In this document: positions 58,770 through 64,000 of the stretch, one piece after another
Layout: every line of letters begins with the position of its first letter
How positions within the stretch are numbered: the stretch's first letter is position 1
Assembly (NCBI RefSeq): GCF_002288925.2
Contig: NW_022098076.1
Span: forward strand, 70,067,004 to 70,131,003
Length of the DNA stretch: 64,000 nt
From: Delphinapterus leucas
Taxonomy: Eukaryota; Chordata; Mammalia; Artiodactyla; Monodontidae
Direction of reading: 5' to 3'
Position numbers and translations under genes: made by a program
The notes under the pieces: model-generated
Database searches by the model: none
What the model saw: only the letters and a program-made list of their open reading frames with translations
Told to the model about the DNA's origin: nothing

Positions 58770-58850
58770 CAGCTCTTACCTTATAATTTGTAAAGGCTGA
58801 GATAATGCATGTGATTGGCTTAGCACGCTACCTAGTACATAATTGTTGTT
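58770..58850 (+). mobile_element. MIR SINE, 3' part
   Basis: 'taaaggctgagataatgcat' and 'gcttagcacgctacctagta' continue the MIR consensus after the LTR. Confidence 0.65.
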
Positions 58851-59805
58851 TTTTCCCCTTCCTTCCACAATTTCTTTGACCCAATAACCCTCTGTTTCAG
58901 GCCACAAGATAGGAGACCTCCATGGTACCATGGAGAGCAGATTCAGAAAATCAATAGAATTTTGGCTTTTAAATTCCCTATCTATTCCACTTTTCAATCT
59001 ATAAAACTTTTCTGACCTGGAAAGGAAGAATTAAGATGAAGAGGAAAATAACAGATTCTGGTAAATGCCCATCAATAGAATCTGATTCTATTCATAGAAA
59101 TATGATTTTGTTTTGTACCTTCCCTTAGGTCAAGTTTGGAAATGCAAATGGTTACCCAGAACCTTGAGAAAGGGGTCTCACAGGATTTCACTCGCCCTTG
59201 GATTGGGAGTCACAGGGTAGATGTGTCAGCATGGGGAGCCTCAGGCAGCAGAACCAACTTTCCAGATCTTCCAAGTAGTGTAAACAAACACAGTTTTACT
59301 GTTTTCTCTACAAAGGTCCAGGAATTTGTAAGAGAATCCAAGGACCATGGTCACACTAAAGGCATATGACTGTGGACTATGCATTAGACCAAATGGCCAG
59401 ATACCAGATGGAAATGTAGACATCACAGTGGAGGACAGAGTAAAAAAATGATTATTAACAACAATCAGAGCTATAGTGTATATTCTAACAGATGCCATCA
59501 TCAGATATTGGCCAAGGGCTAGACATTACCCACCATCGTCATAAAGCTACATCAGCCATGTAGCAGAAAAAATTATGTTCACTCAATATCTATATATTCC
59601 CACAGCTCTCTTGACCCTGAGTGGGAGCAGATGACTAGTTTTAAGCAATTGACTATGATCTGTTACCCCTGGGCTGTGGCAGTGTAAGGTTCCTGTTTGA
59701 CTGTCCAACAGTCTTTTCTCTATTGTGGAGATCACGGAGGTAGAATGTTGAGATAGATGAGCCACAAGATGAAGCCAGTCTGGTCTTTCAAGGCATCATT
59801 TAGAA
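58851..59805. other. Non-coding sequence, nothing identified
   Basis: No gene or repeat could be named. Around 59130-59500 two opposing short frames overlap, but neither shows a domain. Confidence 0.35.
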
Positions 59806-59817
59806 GAAAACTGCCAG

Positions 59818-59940
59818 GGGAATTCCCTGGTGGTCCGGTGGTTAGGACTCTGCGCTTTCACTACCTTGCAGGTTCAATCCCTGGTTGGGGAATTAAAATA
59901 CCACAAAAGAAAAAAAAAAAAAAAAAAAGAAAAGAAAAAA
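59818..59940 (+). mobile_element. Older CHR-1/Bov-tA-type SINE, short
   Basis: 'gaattccctggtggtccggt', 'ggttaggactctgcgctttc' and the B box 'aggttcaatccctgg' are followed directly by an A-rich tail, so the GC-rich body of the CHR form is missing. The target duplication is 'gaaaactgccag' at 59806-59817 and 'gaaagctgtcag' at 59941-59952. Confidence 0.92.
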
Positions 59941-60329
59941 GAAAGCTGTCAGACCCACAGCAGAAATAAGCATTTATATGATAAGTCAATGATATTTGTG
60001 TTATTTATCATGGGTGATAGAGAATCTTGCAAATTCTTAATAATATAGGCCCCAGAATTTAGATGTCACACCTGAGAGCAAGCAATGGGGAAAAACCTTA
60101 AATTGGTTGACTATTTTTCAAATTAATTCTGAAAAAATTTTAAGTGGTCAGTTTATGTTTTCTGCCTCTAAATAAACTGGAGATTTGGGAAAGGCAATAA
60201 GTTTTGTAACAGAAAAAATATGCATTTGTCACACATCTGAGTTTAAATGTTTGAGGAAAAAAACACTTGCTACAGCATTATGAATATTATAAGATAAATA
60301 CAATTTAGTATGAGGGATAAGGTATTTTG

Positions 60330-60545
60330 ATGTCAAGTGGGTTTATGTCCCAGCAATGGCCACTTTTTGTGCAGCCTTGGAAAAGCTTTTTAACCTTACT
60401 AAAATTTTACTTTCCTCATTTATGAAAAGGGGAAAATAATAATAACTTGTAAGTTTGTAGTGAACGTTAAATGAGACAATGAGCGCAGAGGTCTTAACAG
60501 AGGGCCAGGCATATGGGAGGCCTTCAATCAAAGCCTATTATTATT
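60330..60545 (+). mobile_element. MIR SINE
   Basis: 'cagccttggaaaagcttttt', 'actttcctcatttatgaaaa', 'aacgttaaatgagacaatga' and 'gagggccaggcatatgggag' give nearly the whole MIR in sense order. Confidence 0.75.
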
Positions 60546-61493
60546 TTAATGTTGTTGTTGTATGGCTGGAAATCCACACAAATATAATAACTTTACAGAG
60601 TAAAGGCAAGATGATTGAATAAGTCCCCATAATACATGGAAGAAGACGGTATAAGAGGACGTTTAAGATAATGCCTCTTGCAATAGGAATTGGTGGGCAG
60701 CTGATACAATGTGTTTTTAAAGCTAGGAATTTTTGTTTTTCTTTGTTTCTAAAAGAGGCAGAAAACCTTGGATTTATATCATTTTGTAGAACATTCTACT
60801 TATCTTCGAAACGTAAGTAAGTAGAAACAGGTTCGTGAGATGGGTATTTCTCTTTTAAGAATCTATGGGTAACTTGCAAGAGCAGGTATTTCAATATTCA
60901 CATGTCCCATGTGTACTATTTGGTTTACAGTCTCCTGACTGCTATCCTGTGGTGAATTGTTCTGTTTATAGCTTTAAAATTGCTATCTGGGTGACAGTCT
61001 TCTGTTTCTAATCTTAAGATGGTTGTCTAGTGGCTTTGTTCCCTATGGTTCATATTGCAGCTTGATAATACTGTGGAGGGAAATACAATTAGCTAAGTAT
61101 GCACCTGCTCAGTTTACAGTTTTATGAGTGTAACTTGTTCTATGATATACATCTTGGAGCTTGTGATGAAATTGCTTGAAAATAGAGGTTCTGTGTGAAA
61201 TTTTGCAATGTATAAATATATCTTTAAACATTTTGTTTAATATGTTCTCTCTCCATATGTATACGTACATCTATATAAATATATATATAGATATCAATAA
61301 ATAGATAAATATAGATAGATATCTTCCTACAGGGCTTATAAAGCTAAACAATTGCGAATTGAGGAAGCTTGGAGTGTAAAGCCATAGAAAATAGCTGGTC
61401 TGAATTTTGACATTTATTTTAGCTTCTAACCTATTACTCCCTTAAATACATCACAGCTTCTCCATGGTATTTTTCGTCTTACCATCGTCATTT
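60546..61493. other. AT-rich non-coding sequence
   Basis: Nothing identified except a degenerate TA/GATA tract at about 61250-61325. Confidence 0.4.
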
Positions 61494-61501
61494 TAATTGA
61501 A

Positions 61502-61618
61502 TTTTTTTTTCCCACATTGCGTGGCTTGCAGGATCTTAGGTCCCCAACCAGGGATGGAACCCGGGGCTCCGGCAGTGGAAGCGCTGCGTCCTAACCACTG
61601 GACCACCAGGGAATTCCC
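61502..61618 (-). mobile_element. Older CHR-1/Bov-tA-type SINE, antisense
   Basis: On the minus strand: 'gggaattccctggtggtcca', 'gtggttaggacgcagcgctt', B box 'gggttccatccctgg', A-tail. The target duplication 'taattgaa' is at 61494-61501 and 61619-61626. Confidence 0.92.
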
Positions 61619-61626
61619 TAATTGAA

Positions 61627-62239
61627 GTTTTGACATTGGTTCAGGATCAGATTCTATGCTCTATTACAGAAGTTGTTTCCAGTGGCTGTTTAGCACGTAG
61701 TAAACCCTAGAAAATTTATCAACTTATTTATAAATTAGGTGTTTCATGTGAGGTTTTATTTCTAGAAATATTATTGCATGTAATAACATTGTTAGAGCTA
61801 GGGATAGTTATATGCCATATTCTCTGATATATGTGGGGGGACTAGTGGTGCCTTTACCGAGCAGATTTATAAGACCCTGAAAAAGGGGACACTACCAGTA
61901 GGCTCCCCACGTGGTCATTTTTTAAAATCCTTTTACTTGTGATTATGTTGCGTTTATCTCTCTTGAGTGAAAGGAACCTGATTCTCCATCATAGATGACT
62001 TGCTACCGGGTAGTCTGAGGAGGCCGAGTGAAGTTTTCAGGGCAGTTATCAAAGGACTAATGAAGACCACTAGTGGTTTTGAATAGAGACAATTTGTCAA
62101 CGTAAATTATTTTCCAATCAGAATGAGATTCCTCTGCAGCAGGAGGAGAAAGAATAGCGCTTACCTAAGTGTAGTAAAGAAAGATATTTAAATCAGAAGA
62201 TGCAGCTTTGAGGGTGAGTACCACCATTTGGTACTTGTC
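61627..62239. other. Non-coding sequence, nothing identified
   Basis: No feature could be supported. Confidence 0.35.
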
Positions 62240-62406
62240 GCATGACGCTAGATTTGTTATTTTCATCTTATTTTCCTTATCTGCATGACTGGGGCTATTT
62301 CAATAATACTTATCTCAAAATAGTGTAGTGAGCCAAAAACCAACATACACAGAATAAGTTTATACATGGTCAAGCACTATACAATTAGTAGGTATTACAA
62401 CTACTA
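62240..62406 (+). mobile_element. MIR SINE fragment
   Basis: 'tcttattttccttatctgca', then 'caataatacttatctc' and 'gtcaagcactatacaattag' fit diverged MIR in sense orientation. Confidence 0.5.
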
Positions 62407-62653
62407 TGAATGAACTCACATGGTGCCACTGGAAATGTCAACTGTATCTTTTAAGGTAGTAAAGCAATAGAAACACAAGTTGTTTCTCCTTCTTCCTCAG
62501 CCTATCAGTGGGTTAAATGCATGCAGCCTTGATGTATTTCACCCTGAACACAATAAAATGACAATGATCTCAAATAAATAGGTCAAAGTATCCAAGGGAG
62601 GGAATGTATGCATTTTCATGCAAATAGCAGGAGGTCCAATCAACAGGATCTTT

Positions 62654-62862
62654 TTTTTTTTTTTTTTTTTGCGGTACGCGGGCCTCTCACTGTTGTGGCC
62701 TCTCCCACTGCGGAGCACAGGCTCCAGACGCGCCGGCTCAGTGGCCATGGCTCACGGGCCCAGCTGCTCCGCGGCATGCGGGATCCTCCCGGACCGGGGC
62801 ACGAACCTGTGCCCCCTGCATCAGCAGGCGGACTCTCAACCACTGCGCCACCAGGGAAGCCC
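62654..62862 (-). mobile_element. CHR SINE, antisense, full length
   Basis: Poly(T) start, 'gcggtacgcgggcctctcac', ending 'gccaccagggaagcccc'. The target duplication 'caac(a/g)ggatcttt' is at 62641-62653 and 62863-62875. Confidence 0.97.
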
Positions 62863-62875
62863 CAACGGGATCTTT

Positions 62876-64000
62876 AAAGACCTATAAATGAACGAATTTA
62901 AGAGAACTTACTCCAATATATTATATTGAAAAAATATATTTTTTTGTGCACCGATGTAGTTGACATCATATGTATTCAAATGACTAAAGTAGCTTGAAAG
63001 AGTAATAGGATGTTGAATGAGAAGTTACTGGAATCTTAAAGTTCTTACACTTTGGAAGTATGAAGGAGTAAGAAACAATATTTAAAATAGAAATATTAGA
63101 ATAAAAAACATGTTGGGAGAGGATCTTGCTCACGTCACCAATGTGTCTGTAACACTCTCCCACCTTACCGTGGGCTTGTCCCAAATCACGTGAGTTGATT
63201 GACTGTTTATGGTCCCATTCTCTCTCCCTTACTTCAAGCAGGGTACTAGCATTTGATATTCTTTATAACAAAAGATTTGCCAGCACCATTTTTGTAAACT
63301 GAAATGAGGGCAGAAAGAAAAAATAGTATAAAAATATTAATGTTATTTGGATACAACTTACCAAATATTTCAAAAACTTTTTAAATCCCAAAGCAACAAA
63401 CCAACCACAGTGAATTAAGCATAGTCTGCACAGATGAGTAAGTCTGAACACATCAATAGGCTTTTGTGCTAGATGCTAAAAACATATGGAATGTATTACA
63501 TTCCAAACAACCAAAGGGTTCTGAAGAATAATGAATGAGATTCATAAACATGGACTAAAATAAGCCCATTTTCACATCTTCAGATTATTAAATCTAGAAC
63601 AAATCTTCTTCCCCAATTGGTTTTTCTTATGACAAATTTCTGACACAGAAGAGAACATTTGTTTCATATTTTATTGAATTTCATTTATATTAAATTAAAA
63701 ATATATTTCTGACAGATTCATGTAACAAAAAGGCAGAACAGTTTTCAAATTGTTCAGCTGGGATGATCAGTGTGGAATGAGGCAAAGCAGGTCGCATTCT
63801 ATAATTGCCTTGTACAGGTACAATTCTTTCCCAAGAGCCAAGAGAGGATCCTTGAGAACTAACAGAAAAGCCTAATTACAGAAATTTAAAATACTGTTTG
63901 TCCCTCATTCTCAAATGACAACAGAAAATGGGAGAAGGGAGGAGAATGGAGTGAAGGGTTGGAGGGGAAGAAAGAATAAGGGAAATTATACTAAAAATAT
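62876..64000. other. AT-rich non-coding sequence to the window end
   Basis: No gene or clear transposon could be supported. The last 100 bases are purine-rich. Confidence 0.4.

Noticed and set aside
6445..62887. Many similar open frames with peptides such as [13 protein letters not shown] or SLLWPLPLRSTGSG on both strands
   Set aside because: Every one lies in a CHR SINE. They recur because the GC-rich SINE body is open in several frames; they are not a protein family.

Overview
This window is vertebrate nuclear DNA, almost certainly from a cetacean (whale or dolphin) or a very close cetartiodactyl relative. The main evidence is 16 tRNA-derived SINEs of the CHR/Bov-tA superfamily. Most are the short CHR form abundant in whales and dolphins: a 'gggcttccctggtgg' head, a tRNA-like B box, a GC-rich body, then poly(A). 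The LINE-1 copies have the cetartiodactyl 3' end ('ccccaataaagatgttaaaa') and one LTR resembles the bovine BTLTR1/ERVK group. The DNA is AT-rich, and I found no open reading frame supportable as a functional host gene and no bacterial-style feature. Many of the longest open frames lie in transposons, and the repeated frames with similar peptides are SINE shadows.

Layout. 0-10 kb: two Tigger-type DNA transposon relics around a TA/CA microsatellite, a 54-bp tandem duplication, an L1 tail, two CHR SINEs, a long L2 fragment split by a CTAT microsatellite, an antisense MLT1-like LTR and a sense ERV LTR. 10-20 kb: mostly unassigned sequence, a palindromic TG/TA/CA microsatellite, two ERV LTRs (one carrying a SINE) and an antisense L1 tail with a candidate 3' transduction. 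20-31 kb: SINEs, MLT1-like LTRs, an ancient L1M copy nested with an LTR and a long CHR SINE, then a 1.7-kb young L1 with a damaged ORF2 C-terminus. 31-45 kb: quiet DNA with SINEs, MIR and MER5 relics, and LTRs including an ERVK-like solo LTR with target duplications. 45.5-46.1 kb: a processed HMGN1 pseudogene with an internal deletion. 48.1-54.3 kb: a near full-length dead L1 whose ORF2 is split by a SINE and whose target duplication lies about 190 bp upstream of the recognisable L1 start, suggesting 5' transduction. 54.3-64 kb: SINEs, ERV LTRs (one splitting a MIR), MIRs and AT-rich unassigned DNA.

Interpretation. The region reads as a gene desert or large intron shaped by successive transposition: MIR/L2/L1M/Tigger first, then MaLR and ERV LTRs, then lineage L1s and CHR SINEs. 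No coherent gene system is visible. The most informative items are the two candidate L1 transductions, the HMGN1 retrocopy, a perfect 20-bp hairpin inside an L2 tail, and several datable nested insertions. Family names come from recalled consensus features, not a database search; boundaries of old repeats are approximate.
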